NCBI RefSeq assembly: GCF_943736995.1
Contig: NZ_CALSFT010000002.1
Span: forward strand, 620,001 to 684,000
Direction of reading: 5' to 3'
Length of the DNA: 64,000 nt
Source: Sporosarcina sp. Marseille-Q4943
GTDB lineage: Bacteria > Bacillota > Bacilli > Bacillales_A > Planococcaceae
Below the pieces are notes generated by a model. It saw nothing but the letters and a program-made list of their open reading frames with translations. It ran no database searches and was not told the origin of the DNA. Below, piece by piece: positions 24,997 to 32,392 of the stretch (position 1 is its first letter; each line of letters begins with the position of its first letter). The position numbers were made by a program, and so were the translations under genes.

Positions 24997-25776
24997 TTGA
25001 CGTGTACGAATTGCGGGAATAAGCATGCGAACGGACGGTTTTGCGGAAGTTGCGGCAGGAGGATGGACGAGGCGGCGGAAGTCTTTCAAGATGGACAGAC
25101 GGTCGTTGAGGCGACTGTAGTGAATACGGAATCAAACGTTCATCTGGAGAAAATGAGTAACCTGACGAAGGAATACTGGTCCTATTTTGTAAGACATTTG
25201 AAACACCCTTCGATCAGCCTTACAAGACAAGACGATGAGTATCGGAACGGCTTCATTTCATTGCTGCTGTATGCAACCATTGTTGGACTGTCCTTTTTCA
25301 CGCTACTCAAAGGCATGGCGCTTGAATCGGTTGGTGTGGATAGTGGTCCCTCGTTTTCATCAGTCTTCTTGAATGTAGCAGGATTTACGGCAGTTTGCAT
25401 CGCGATCGTTTCAATCGGTCTATTCATTATCGGTAAAAATTTTGGACCTGCCTATCCGTTTAAACAGACGTTGGAGTTATACGGCGCACACTCCTTGCCG
25501 GCCATCGTCATTGGCGTCGTCGCCCTGTTTTTACTGCTAATGAAATCATACTGGTACGGAATTTTCCTGCTGATCATCAGTTTCATCTACGTTCTCATGC
25601 TTTCACCGGGTTATGTCATAAGCGTCCTCTTATCTAAAAAACCAAAAGGAATCGATCCGCTACACGGGTACGCTGCCTACACAGTCCTCGTCATCATCCT
25701 ATTCGGCCTTCTACTCAAACTCCTCGGCGACTCCACCGTCGGAACGTACCTTGCAGAACTAAGAGGAATGCTTTAA
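24997..25776 (+). CDS. Zinc-ribbon membrane protein (Yip1-like)
   Basis: 259 aa. The N-terminal zinc ribbon has two CxxC pairs (CTNCGN and CGSCGRR within residues 2-26); a linker then leads to about five hydrophobic helices (LLLYATIVGLSFFTLLKGMA, AVCIAIVSIGLFIIG, LPAIVIGVVALFLLLM, FLLIISFIYVLMLSPG, VLVIILFGLLLKLLG). The layout is that of zinc-ribbon/YIP1-type integral membrane proteins common in Bacillales. TTG start with AGGAGGAG upstream. Function unknown. It sits between the two RRNPP cassettes. Confidence 0.8.
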   Translation: MTCTNCGNKHANGRFCGSCGRRMDEAAEVFQDGQTVVEATVVNTESNVHLEKMSNLTKEYWSYFVRHLKHPSISLTRQDDEYRNGFISLLLYATIVGLSFFTLLKGMALESVGVDSGPSFSSVFLNVAGFTAVCIAIVSIGLFIIGKNFGPAYPFKQTLELYGAHSLPAIVIGVVALFLLLMKSYWYGIFLLIISFIYVLMLSPGYVISVLLSKKPKGIDPLHGYAAYTVLVIILFGLLLKLLGDSTVGTYLAELRGML

Positions 25777-25792
25777 TTGTGGGAATTGTTTG

Positions 25793-25939
25793 GGTGCCTG
25801 TGTAAGGTACATTTATGACAATTCAATAATGGTGATATTTATACAGTGAAATTTAAGGGGAACATTGATATATAGCCACCATTGGATTTCAATTATACAA
25901 TTGCAATGCATAGTCAGAATTGTTTGCTGCACAGGCACC
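25793..25939 (-). repeat. 147-bp interspersed repeat, copy I (reverse orientation)
   Basis: Minus-strand reading: GGTGCCTGTGCAGCAAACAATTC left end ... TGTACCTTACACAGGCACC right end followed by CAAACAATTC. Last copy in the window; the remaining 38 kb holds none. Confidence 0.85.
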
Positions 25940-25960
25940 GTACTAAATATTGAGTAAAAT

Positions 25961-25998
25961 AAAAGGGAATGCATCCATAACGGAGCATTCCTTTTCAT
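25961..25998 (-). terminator. Terminator of the second RRNPP cassette
   Basis: GGAATGC / GCATTCC stem; minus-strand reading ends in CCCTTTTATTTT. Confidence 0.8.
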
Positions 25999-26002
25999 TT
26001 AA

Positions 26003-26137
26003 TCATTTTGCTACTGTGTAAGAGAAAGTTTTTAACACTTTTGGCATTTGGTCAGAGTTACTAGCTGAAACAGTGCTGTTTTGAACTGTCATACCTAATA
26101 CAATAGCTAGTAAAAGAATCGATACAATCTTTTTCAT
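26003..26137 (-). CDS. Signal pro-peptide of the second RRNPP cassette
   Basis: 44 aa. ATG overlaps the receptor stop by one base (TAATG), and GGGAGGA lies upstream inside the receptor gene. Sec-type leader MKKIVSILLLAIVLGMTV, likely cleavage after VSA, then a mature tail SNSDQMPKVLKTFSYTVAK. No internal match to known Phr, PapR or NprX peptides is evident, so this would be a new pheromone type if real. Paired with the 431-aa receptor by coupling and by the same layout as the cassette at 23396-24819. Confidence 0.8.
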   Translation of the reverse strand: MKKIVSILLLAIVLGMTVQNSTVSASNSDQMPKVLKTFSYTVAK

Positions 26138-27432
26138 TACAAATCCTCCCATTTTTCTTTTTTACTATAAATATAGCCATATCTAATCCCATCTCGATAA
26201 AAACTAGATGCTAGCTTATATTTCCTATTATTATAGTACCACTCTGCTAGCGCAATGCAATACTTATGAATGAATCTAAAATCTTGAATTTCCTTAAAAT
26301 GTTGAATGGCAGCTTCTGTTATTTCTACAGACAATCCATGTTCGCTATGCAATGATTGATAGAAGCTGAAATGATGAAAATAAGAAATTTGGTTTTCATC
26401 ATCTAATTGATGATATAATGCAATCCCTTTTTCGGCCCAATCTTTAACAAGGTTCTTTTCATTCGTTTTTGAATATTCCTCGATTAAAGAGAGAATTGTA
26501 ATCAGCTTTTCAGATGGATCTATTTTATGCTCAATACTTTTATTATAGTATTCGATAGCTTGCTTGCTATTTCCCATAGCACTATTCAGAGTACCTATAT
26601 TATGATAAATGATCCCTTTTTCGCTGTGCAAATTAAATTCTTCGCTAATTTGCAGGGCTTTTGAATATGCCTCCAGTGCGTCTTGGAATTTATCGCTTCT
26701 TTTATAAGAAATTCCGATGAGAATATAGCAGTCTAACACTCTACTCATCATTAGATGTTCTCGGAAAAAATTAAGTGCACGTCTAGCATGGTCAATCGAA
26801 TTGAATGTATGCCCATCGGCCATATAAAACACAGCAATTATATAATTAAATTCAGCTTTTTCCCATTCGCCAAGAGGTAACGACTCCAGTTTATGGAGTA
26901 TTAACTCATAATAATGTATGGCCATTTTTACGTTGCCAGTATTATAACAGAATAACCCTTTATTTAAGTGAAACAAATAAAGTTGGTATACATCAAAATT
27001 ATCAATAGATTCTTCAAGTAAATTAATTTCTTGTTTGAGTTTTTCTGAATCAATTCTTACTATCATATTAAATCGAAAAGTAATAAGCGAATAAGTAAAA
27101 TGTAATGAATCGTTTTCAAATAGGGGGACGTTTTGCTCAAGATACTCTAATTTCTCTCTCGTGAAATTTAAATCTCTCGCTGTCATAACTTCACGATATG
27201 TCTCCAATAACATCTTCTCAAACTCAATTTCCGTCTCCTCATCATTCTCCTGCAATTTCCCCGGGTCCATCCCAAGTCGCTCCATCAGCATTTCCGTAAT
27301 GTCATCGCTCGGTTCAATCTGATTCCGTTCAATTTTGGATAAATAAGATGGCGTACAAATCCCTTTGGCCAGGACAACTTGTTTCATATCTTGCCGTACA
27401 CGTTCCGCACGTATCAAATGACCTATTTTCAT
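26137..27432 (-). CDS. RRNPP-type HTH-TPR regulator (second receptor)
   Basis: 431 aa. N-terminal HTH (IGHLIRAERVRQDMKQVVLA, then PSYLSKIERNQIEPSDD) in residues 1-62, followed by TPR helices to the end (KGLFCYNTGNVKMAIHYYEL, KFQDALEAYSKALQISEE, GNSKQAIEYYNKSIEHK, NRKYKLASSFYRDGIRYG). It is a divergent paralogue of the receptor at 23396. Base composition is clearly more AT-rich than the flanking metabolic genes, suggesting separate acquisition. It is translationally coupled to its peptide gene. The divergent 55-aa gene at 27659 is the nearest candidate target. Confidence 0.87.
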   Translation of the reverse strand: MKIGHLIRAERVRQDMKQVVLAKGICTPSYLSKIERNQIEPSDDITEMLMERLGMDPGKLQENDEETEIEFEKMLLETYREVMTARDLNFTREKLEYLEQNVPLFENDSLHFTYSLITFRFNMIVRIDSEKLKQEINLLEESIDNFDVYQLYLFHLNKGLFCYNTGNVKMAIHYYELILHKLESLPLGEWEKAEFNYIIAVFYMADGHTFNSIDHARRALNFFREHLMMSRVLDCYILIGISYKRSDKFQDALEAYSKALQISEEFNLHSEKGIIYHNIGTLNSAMGNSKQAIEYYNKSIEHKIDPSEKLITILSLIEEYSKTNEKNLVKDWAEKGIALYHQLDDENQISYFHHFSFYQSLHSEHGLSVEITEAAIQHFKEIQDFRFIHKYCIALAEWYYNNRKYKLASSFYRDGIRYGYIYSKKEKWEDL

Positions 27433-27535
27433 TCGCCGATCCCTCTCTTTATCTGCCTAATCCTAATTTACAGTATAAAGGATATTAATGCAAAGTGAGA
27501 AACTTTTCTTGAAAAAGCGAAAAAAAACGTTGTTT

Positions 27536-27564
27536 TTGAAAAAAATGTCCCAACCGGTTATACT
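27536..27564 (+). promoter_or_regulatory. Sigma-A type promoter for the 55-aa gene
   Basis: TTGAAA (27536-27541), 17-base spacer, TATACT (27559-27564). Near-consensus and about 95 bases before the 27659 start. Confidence 0.65.
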
Positions 27565-27658
27565 TCTTTAGAAGGACGGTGCGTGATATATTAAAGTTAA
27601 TAGTCCCACGCCATGGAGATTCATCGAAATAAAACAGTACAAAAGGAGTGTGAAGGGG

Positions 27659-27826
27659 ATGACGATAGCAAGGGCAAAAGTAGAATGCGATATGGAATTC
27701 CTGGACATCGAGATCATGAAGATGAAGATGGAACTCTTACAATTTGTGAAGAAGATGCAATCCAATGGTTTATTGAAATCCGTTGATTACGATGAATTGA
27801 CAAATACGCTGAGTCCAAGTGAATAA
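27659..27826 (+). CDS. Small acidic helical protein, 55 aa, unknown
   Basis: Too short for many gene callers, but backed by a near-consensus promoter, AAGGAG about 10 bases upstream and a strong terminator downstream. The product is MTIARAKVECDMEFLDIE followed by a Met/Lys/Glu-rich amphipathic helix (IMKMKMELLQFVKKMQ) and SVDYDELTNTLSPSE. No signal peptide or membrane segment. I do not recognise it; size and helical content would fit a small protein-protein antagonist. It is divergent from the second RRNPP receptor and may be under its control. Confidence 0.65.
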   Translation: MTIARAKVECDMEFLDIEIMKMKMELLQFVKKMQSNGLLKSVDYDELTNTLSPSE

Positions 27827-27841
27827 TTTTTGGAGATGAAG

Positions 27842-27878
27842 GTGACTGACATTCGAGGAATGTTGCAGTCACTTTTTT
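27842..27878 (+). terminator. Terminator of the 55-aa gene
   Basis: GTGACTGACATT / AATGTTGCAGTCAC stem followed by TTTTTT. Confidence 0.9.
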
Positions 27879-27909
27879 GATTATATACGTAAAAAAGCAC
27901 TGAAATATG

Positions 27910-27980
27910 CATAAATGTCTTTGGACATTCATATATATGTCGAAATACTCATAAACAGTCCTTTATACATAAGATGTCAA
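27910..27980. repeat. Short array, 20-bp period, CATAAATGTC-like word
   Basis: CATAAATGTC at 27910, CATATATATGTC at 27930, CATAAACAGTC at 27950 (exact 20-bp steps) and CATAAGATGTC at 27968. Degenerate, but the phase is regular. Confidence 0.5.
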
Positions 27981-27989
27981 AGAAAGTAG

Positions 27990-28033
27990 AAAAAGCTGTT
28001 TCGAAGTGAATTCCGACTTCGAAACAGCTTTTT
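27990..28033 (-). terminator. Terminator of the 61-aa membrane protein gene
   Basis: AAAAAGCTGTTTCGAAGT / ACTTCGAAACAGCTTTTT, an 18-bp perfect stem; bidirectional by sequence. Confidence 0.93.
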
Positions 28034-28217
28034 AAGATCCTCTTGTCCTTTTGACGCCGATGATCATGAGTCCGACGGCGCTTGTTACATTGAGCAGAAC
28101 GCCCAAGATGAGAAAGCTCCATTCAACGACGTTCGGAAGCGAAAGGGTTAAGGATAACACGAGTGATATTGAGCCGATAACGAGCAAAAGCATTAGTATC
28201 GGTATCTTTTTTTGCAT
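28032..28217 (-). CDS. Small two-helix membrane protein, 61 aa
   Basis: MQKKIPILMLLLVIGSISLVL, then a second hydrophobic stretch FLILGVLLNVTSAVGLMIIG, ending in a basic tail KRTRGS. Strong AAAGGAGG site and its own terminator show it is expressed. Function unknown. A 20-bp-period array lies upstream. Confidence 0.75.
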   Translation of the reverse strand: MQKKIPILMLLLVIGSISLVLSLTLSLPNVVEWSFLILGVLLNVTSAVGLMIIGVKRTRGS

Positions 28218-28300
28218 AAGAATGCCTCCTTTTGCAATGCAGACGCGTATTTAAGGGTAATATAACTGCTTTGCGAATGCAATGGGATTCACGTTTTCGT

Positions 28301-28520
28301 TTATGCGTCACTTCAGGAATTTATGCGCCTTTCCAACGCTTTATGCGTTTCTGCGGCGTTTTATGCGTAGATTAAGACATTTATGCGCAGTTATCTAGAT
28401 TTATGCGTAGATTTCCGAATTTATGCGTATCTACAAGGTTTTATGCTTCATTAATAGCAATATTGCGTTTCTGAAGCTATTCATGCGTCGTTTCAAGCTT
28501 TTATACGTATGTTGCACAAT
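28301..28520. repeat. Intergenic array, 11 units of exactly 20 bp (TTATGCG word)
   Basis: TTATGCGY starts at 28301, 28321, 28341, 28361, 28381, 28401 and 28421; variants follow at 28441 (TTATGCTT), 28461 (TATTGCGT), 28481 (TCATGCGT) and 28501 (TTATACGT), all in exact 20-bp phase. The other 12 bases of each unit vary freely. It occupies most of the 358-bp gap between two minus-strand genes. No CRISPR features: the spacer is too short and no cas genes are near. Confidence 0.9.
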
Positions 28521-28522
28521 TT

Positions 28523-28559
28523 AAAAAAGGTGGTCCCTTTTCGCAGGGGCCGCCTTTTT
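28523..28559 (-). terminator. Terminator of the GbsR-like gene
   Basis: AAAAAGGTGGTCCC / GGGGCCGCCTTTTT stem; minus-strand reading ends in CCTTTTTT. Confidence 0.88.
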
Positions 28560-28575
28560 GGTTGGAGATCTTCTA

Positions 28576-29130
28576 TTAATCCCTTACTGTCTCCTCATGT
28601 TCCTTGAGGGGGACGAGGTCGAAGATGTCGTGGTCTTCGAAGGCGTCGACAAGTCGGTCGAGCCATTCAAAGTAGTCGCGGACATATTTGAGCTTCTCGA
28701 TGTCCGTTTCCACAATCGCTTTCAGATCTTCGCTGATGTCGGGATTGTTGTTCAACTGTTCCAGCTCGCGCAGCGATTTTCTGACGGCGACGGAGTGGAG
28801 TGAAATGGATCTGCGCCACTTAATAGAAAATAGATTGATAAAACTTTGGTACCAATCGTCTTTCACCTGATACAAGTCTTTGCGGACGCCACGTATCCAT
28901 GCCCGTTCGACTAATTTCAGTTCGGCGAGCGCCCTGACGGATGTGCTCATGCTCGTCTTGCTCATGCCGAGTTCTTCAGTCATGTCGTCCAATGTCATCG
29001 GCTCGTCATGGAAGAACATTGTGCCGTACTGTCTACCGGCAGAAGGTGTGAGACCGTATAGATGTATGTTTTGCGCGATCGTTTCGATGATTCGCTCGCG
29101 TGCTTTGTCGAGTGTTTCTTTACCGTCCAT
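28576..29130 (-). CDS. GbsR/MarR family transcriptional regulator
   Basis: 184 aa. N-terminal winged helix (NIHLYGLTPSAGRQYGTMFF, then PMTLDDMTEELGMSKTSMST) matching GbsR-type regulators, which repress choline and glycine betaine uptake or synthesis genes. A helical C-terminal part is probably for dimerisation. The start at 29130 follows GGAGGG; the 13 upstream in-frame codons lack a signal. Divergent from the glycine betaine transporter operon, so it very likely controls that operon (established for the family in Bacillus; inference here). Confidence 0.88.
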   Translation of the reverse strand: MDGKETLDKARERIIETIAQNIHLYGLTPSAGRQYGTMFFHDEPMTLDDMTEELGMSKTSMSTSVRALAELKLVERAWIRGVRKDLYQVKDDWYQSFINLFSIKWRRSISLHSVAVRKSLRELEQLNNNPDISEDLKAIVETDIEKLKYVRDYFEWLDRLVDAFEDHDIFDLVPLKEHEETVRD

Positions 29131-29201
29131 AGTGCATTCCCTCCGCTGTCTGGGATTAATTTTCCCCAATCACTAACCTAAGCGTATTATACCCTCATTT
29201 C

Positions 29202-29225
29202 AAGTGTAACGATAAGTTTACACTT
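29202..29225. promoter_or_regulatory. Candidate operator in the gbsR/opuA-like intergenic region
   Basis: Dyad AAGTGTAA-N8-TTACACTT, perfect over 8-bp arms, about midway between the divergent genes. Possible GbsR-like binding site; not tested. Confidence 0.4.
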
Positions 29226-29335
29226 TGTACAGTTTTTACCGTACGGACAATTTATAACGAAATAACGGTTGTAAAGTAAAATCTTTATGCATATACTAGT
29301 AGACGATGAGTTTTGAAAATTTAGGGAGTGTACAC

Positions 29336-30592
29336 ATGGTAGAAATACGAAAGAAAATCGAAGTGGTCAACACGACGAAAATCTTCGGAAAAAACAGCAG
29401 GCGCGCGGCGCAGCTGTTGAATGAGGGGAAGTCGAAGAGTGAAATCCTCAAGTCCACAGGCGCGACGATAGGTGTGAAAAACGCTACGTTCGACGTCTAT
29501 GAAGGTGAGATATTCGTCATCATGGGGCTGTCAGGAAGCGGGAAATCCACATTAGTGCGGATGCTGAACCGGTTGATCGATCCGACGATGGGCTCGATCC
29601 GCATCGACGGTGAAGACATTGTCGGCATGAATAAAGAGCAGCTTCGTCAAGTGAGACGGAAGAAAATCGGGATGGTGTTCCAGAATTTTGCCCTTTTCCC
29701 GCATAAGACGATTCTTGAGAACACGGAGTATGGACTTGAAATCCAAGGGATTGCAAAAGCGGAACGAAAATCGAAGGCGATCGAGTCGTTGCGGCTCGTC
29801 GGACTTGCCGGCTATGAAGAGCAATACCCGAACCAGCTGAGCGGCGGGATGCAACAGCGGGTCGGATTGGCACGCGCGCTTGCGAATGATCCCGATGTGC
29901 TGCTCATGGATGAAGCATTCAGTGCCCTCGATCCGTTAATCCGGAAAGATATGCAGGATGAGCTCCTACAGCTGCACCATGACATGGGGAAAACGATTAT
30001 CTTCATTACCCATGATTTGGACGAGGCGCTCCGCATCGGCGACCGCATCGCGTTAATGAAGGACGGAGATATCGTCCAAATCGGAACACCTGAAGAGATA
30101 TTGATGAGTCCTTCGAATAAATACGTGGAACGTTTCGTCGAAGATGTCGACCTATCGAAAGTGCTGACGGCGGGCCATATTATGAAAAAAGCGGATATGG
30201 TGCAAATCGACAGGGGAGCCCGCGTTGCATTGCGCCTTATGAAACGGCAAGGGATTTCTTCTATTTACGTTGTCGATAAAGGAAATCGGCTTCTTGGTGC
30301 CGTTACAGCACAGGATGCCAGTGAAGCAACGGAAACGGGGAAGTCATTGGAGGACGTCCTAATCACGGACATTCCGACGATTTCTCCGGACACCGTATTG
30401 ACCGAGCTGTTCGATACGGTATCGACGACACAAATTCCGGTTGCGGTCGTGAATGAAGAGCACCATCTGCAAGGCATTATCATTCGTGGTGCACTGATTG
30501 GCGCATTGGCTGGCGATGGAAAGTTTATTAATAGTGACCGGAAAGTTGATTCGGAAGAGTTGCTGGAAATCGAGGTGAGCAACATTGGATAA
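29336..30592 (+). CDS. opuAA: Glycine betaine ABC transporter ATP-binding protein
   Basis: 418 aa, OpuAA/ProV-like. Walker A MGLSGSGKSTLVRMLNRLID near residue 60-80, Q-loop VFQNFALFPH, signature LSGGMQQRVGLARAL, Walker B VLLMDEAFSALDP, H-loop THDLDEALR. C-terminal tandem CBS domains (about 285-400: VALRLMKRQGISSIYVVDKG and LQGIIIRGALIGAL) act as the ionic-strength sensor in the OpuA family. ATG at 29336 has AGGGAG upstream; the ORF extends ten codons further without a signal. First gene of a three-gene osmoprotectant import operon. Confidence 0.94.
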   Translation: MVEIRKKIEVVNTTKIFGKNSRRAAQLLNEGKSKSEILKSTGATIGVKNATFDVYEGEIFVIMGLSGSGKSTLVRMLNRLIDPTMGSIRIDGEDIVGMNKEQLRQVRRKKIGMVFQNFALFPHKTILENTEYGLEIQGIAKAERKSKAIESLRLVGLAGYEEQYPNQLSGGMQQRVGLARALANDPDVLLMDEAFSALDPLIRKDMQDELLQLHHDMGKTIIFITHDLDEALRIGDRIALMKDGDIVQIGTPEEILMSPSNKYVERFVEDVDLSKVLTAGHIMKKADMVQIDRGARVALRLMKRQGISSIYVVDKGNRLLGAVTAQDASEATETGKSLEDVLITDIPTISPDTVLTELFDTVSTTQIPVAVVNEEHHLQGIIIRGALIGALAGDGKFINSDRKVDSEELLEIEVSNIG

Positions 30593-31433
30593 TTTATTGC
30601 CACGTTTGCCATTCGCCAGTTGGATCGATGATGGCGTCGATTGGCTTGTAACCCATTTCGGCTCTGTGTTCGACGGCATCTCCGCGTTCTTGAAAGGCAT
30701 CGTCGAAGGGGCAGTCGACTGGATGGGAATGGTCCCGTCCATAGTGCTTGCTGTCTTGTTCGCATTGCTTGCTTGGTTCATTTCCACACGACGGATTGCA
30801 ATTTTTACATTGGTCGGGTTGTTGTTCATTGATTACCTCGGCTATTGGCATCCGATGCTGCAAATGCTGTCGCTTGTTATAACTTCGGTCGTCATTGCGC
30901 TCGTCATCGGTATTCCGCTTGGCATATGGGCATCCCAGAAGTCGGCGGTGAAGAAGATCATTAATCCGATTTTGGACTTGATGCAGACGATGCCGGCATT
31001 CGTCTATTTATTGCCAGCCATATTCTTTTTCAATATCGGCGTCGTACCAGGCGTCGTCGCATCGGTTATCTTCTCGATGCCACCGACAATCCGGTTAACG
31101 ATGCTCGGAATCGAGCAAGTGCCGAAAGATTTGATCGAAGCGACCGAAGCATTCGGTTCGACGACGTGGCAGCGGCTTTTGAAAGTGCAAATACCGCTCG
31201 CTCAACCGACAATCATGGCAGGGGTCAATCAAAGCATCATGCTGTCCTTATCGATGGTCGTCATCGCGTCGATGGTCGGTGCGCCGGGACTCGGTGAAGA
31301 AGTGTACAGGGCGGTGACCCAGTTGAAGACGGGCGTAGGCTTTGAAACGGGTCTTTCGATCGTCATCGTCGCCATCATCCTTGACCGGATTACACAGCAC
31401 GCAGGCAAGAAAAAACAAGGGGGAACTATTTAA
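30585..31433 (+). CDS. opuAB: Glycine betaine ABC transporter permease
   Basis: 282 aa. Hydrophobic helices (IVLAVLFALLAWFIS, LSLVITSVVIALVIGIPLG, AFVYLLPAIFFFNIGVVPGV) with the ProW/OpuAB-type EAA region (LIEATEAFGSTTWQRLLKVQ) near residue 190. TTG start within the end of opuAA (8-bp overlap) behind GAGGTGAG, implying translational coupling. It forms the membrane channel of the transporter. Confidence 0.94.
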   Translation: MDNLLPRLPFASWIDDGVDWLVTHFGSVFDGISAFLKGIVEGAVDWMGMVPSIVLAVLFALLAWFISTRRIAIFTLVGLLFIDYLGYWHPMLQMLSLVITSVVIALVIGIPLGIWASQKSAVKKIINPILDLMQTMPAFVYLLPAIFFFNIGVVPGVVASVIFSMPPTIRLTMLGIEQVPKDLIEATEAFGSTTWQRLLKVQIPLAQPTIMAGVNQSIMLSLSMVVIASMVGAPGLGEEVYRAVTQLKTGVGFETGLSIVIVAIILDRITQHAGKKKQGGTI

Positions 31434-32347
31434 TGAATTTGACAAAGAAATTGTTTGGACTAGGAGCAGCAGCAATACTCGCATTAGGTTTGGCCGCTTG
31501 CGGAAATGATGATAAAGCTGACGGCAAATCGACTTCAGGCGGAGATGGATCGGCATCGGTAGGCGAATCCGTCGATTATAAAATCACGGGAATCGACCCG
31601 GGCGCGGGCATCATGGAAGCGACCGATAGAGCAATCAAAGATTACGAGCTCGATAAATGGGACGTAACGACGGGATCGGGCGCGGCGATGACTGCGGCGT
31701 TGAAAAAAGCGTATGACACTGAACAGCCAATCATCGTTACAGGTTGGACGCCTCACTGGAAATTCGCGAAGTTCGACTTGAAATACTTGGAGGATCCTAA
31801 AGGTTCATTCGGCGGGGAAGAGCAGATCCGTACTATCGGCAGAATAGGACTTGCGGAAGACTTGCCGGAAGCCCATCAAATCCTTTCGAACTTCAATTGG
31901 TCTGAAGAGGACATGGGTGAAGTGATGGTTGCCATTCAGGAAGGCGAAAAAGAGGAAGTCGCTGCACAGAACTGGATTGACGCCAATGCAGACAAAGTTG
32001 CGGAATGGACAGACGGCGTGGACAAAGTAGACGGCGATGCCATCAAGCTTGCTTATGTTGCATGGGATAGTGAAATCGCAAGCCATAACGTCATCAAACT
32101 CGTACTTGAAGATATGGGATACAAAGTTACATTGACGCAAGTCGAAGCAGGTCCACTTTGGACGGCAATTGCTGACGGAAGCGCGGATGCATCGCTTGCG
32201 GCATGGTTGCCGGTGACGCATGCAACATATGCGGAAAAATTCGACGGTAAATTCGAAGAGCTTGGCATCAATATGGAAGGCGTGAAAATTGGACTCGTCG
32301 TTCCACAATATATGGACATCGATTCGATCGAAGATTTGAAGAAATAA
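31433..32347 (+). CDS. opuAC: Glycine betaine-binding lipoprotein
   Basis: 304 aa. Lipoprotein signal MNLTKKLFGLGAAAILALGL with lipobox LAAC at Cys23. OpuAC-type binding domain follows, with GSGAAMTAALKKAYD and VTGWTPHWKFAKFDLKYLED near residues 85-120, where Trp residues form the aromatic cage for the trimethylammonium group, and SLAAWLPVTHATYAEKF near 260. ATG overlaps the opuAB stop (TAATG). Strong terminator downstream. Confidence 0.94.
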   Translation: MNLTKKLFGLGAAAILALGLAACGNDDKADGKSTSGGDGSASVGESVDYKITGIDPGAGIMEATDRAIKDYELDKWDVTTGSGAAMTAALKKAYDTEQPIIVTGWTPHWKFAKFDLKYLEDPKGSFGGEEQIRTIGRIGLAEDLPEAHQILSNFNWSEEDMGEVMVAIQEGEKEEVAAQNWIDANADKVAEWTDGVDKVDGDAIKLAYVAWDSEIASHNVIKLVLEDMGYKVTLTQVEAGPLWTAIADGSADASLAAWLPVTHATYAEKFDGKFEELGINMEGVKIGLVVPQYMDIDSIEDLKK

Positions 32348-32356
32348 GGTAAGAAA

Positions 32357-32392
32357 GGCAGCCCGCTACTAGCGTGGGCTGCCTGTTTTTTT
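32357..32392 (+). terminator. Terminator of the opuA operon
   Basis: AGGCAGCCC / GGGCTGCCT stem followed by GTTTTTTT. Confidence 0.93.

Noticed and set aside
28301..28520. CRISPR array
   Set aside because: Units of 20 bp with an 8-bp word and 12-bp spacers are far shorter than CRISPR repeats and spacers, and no cas genes are present.
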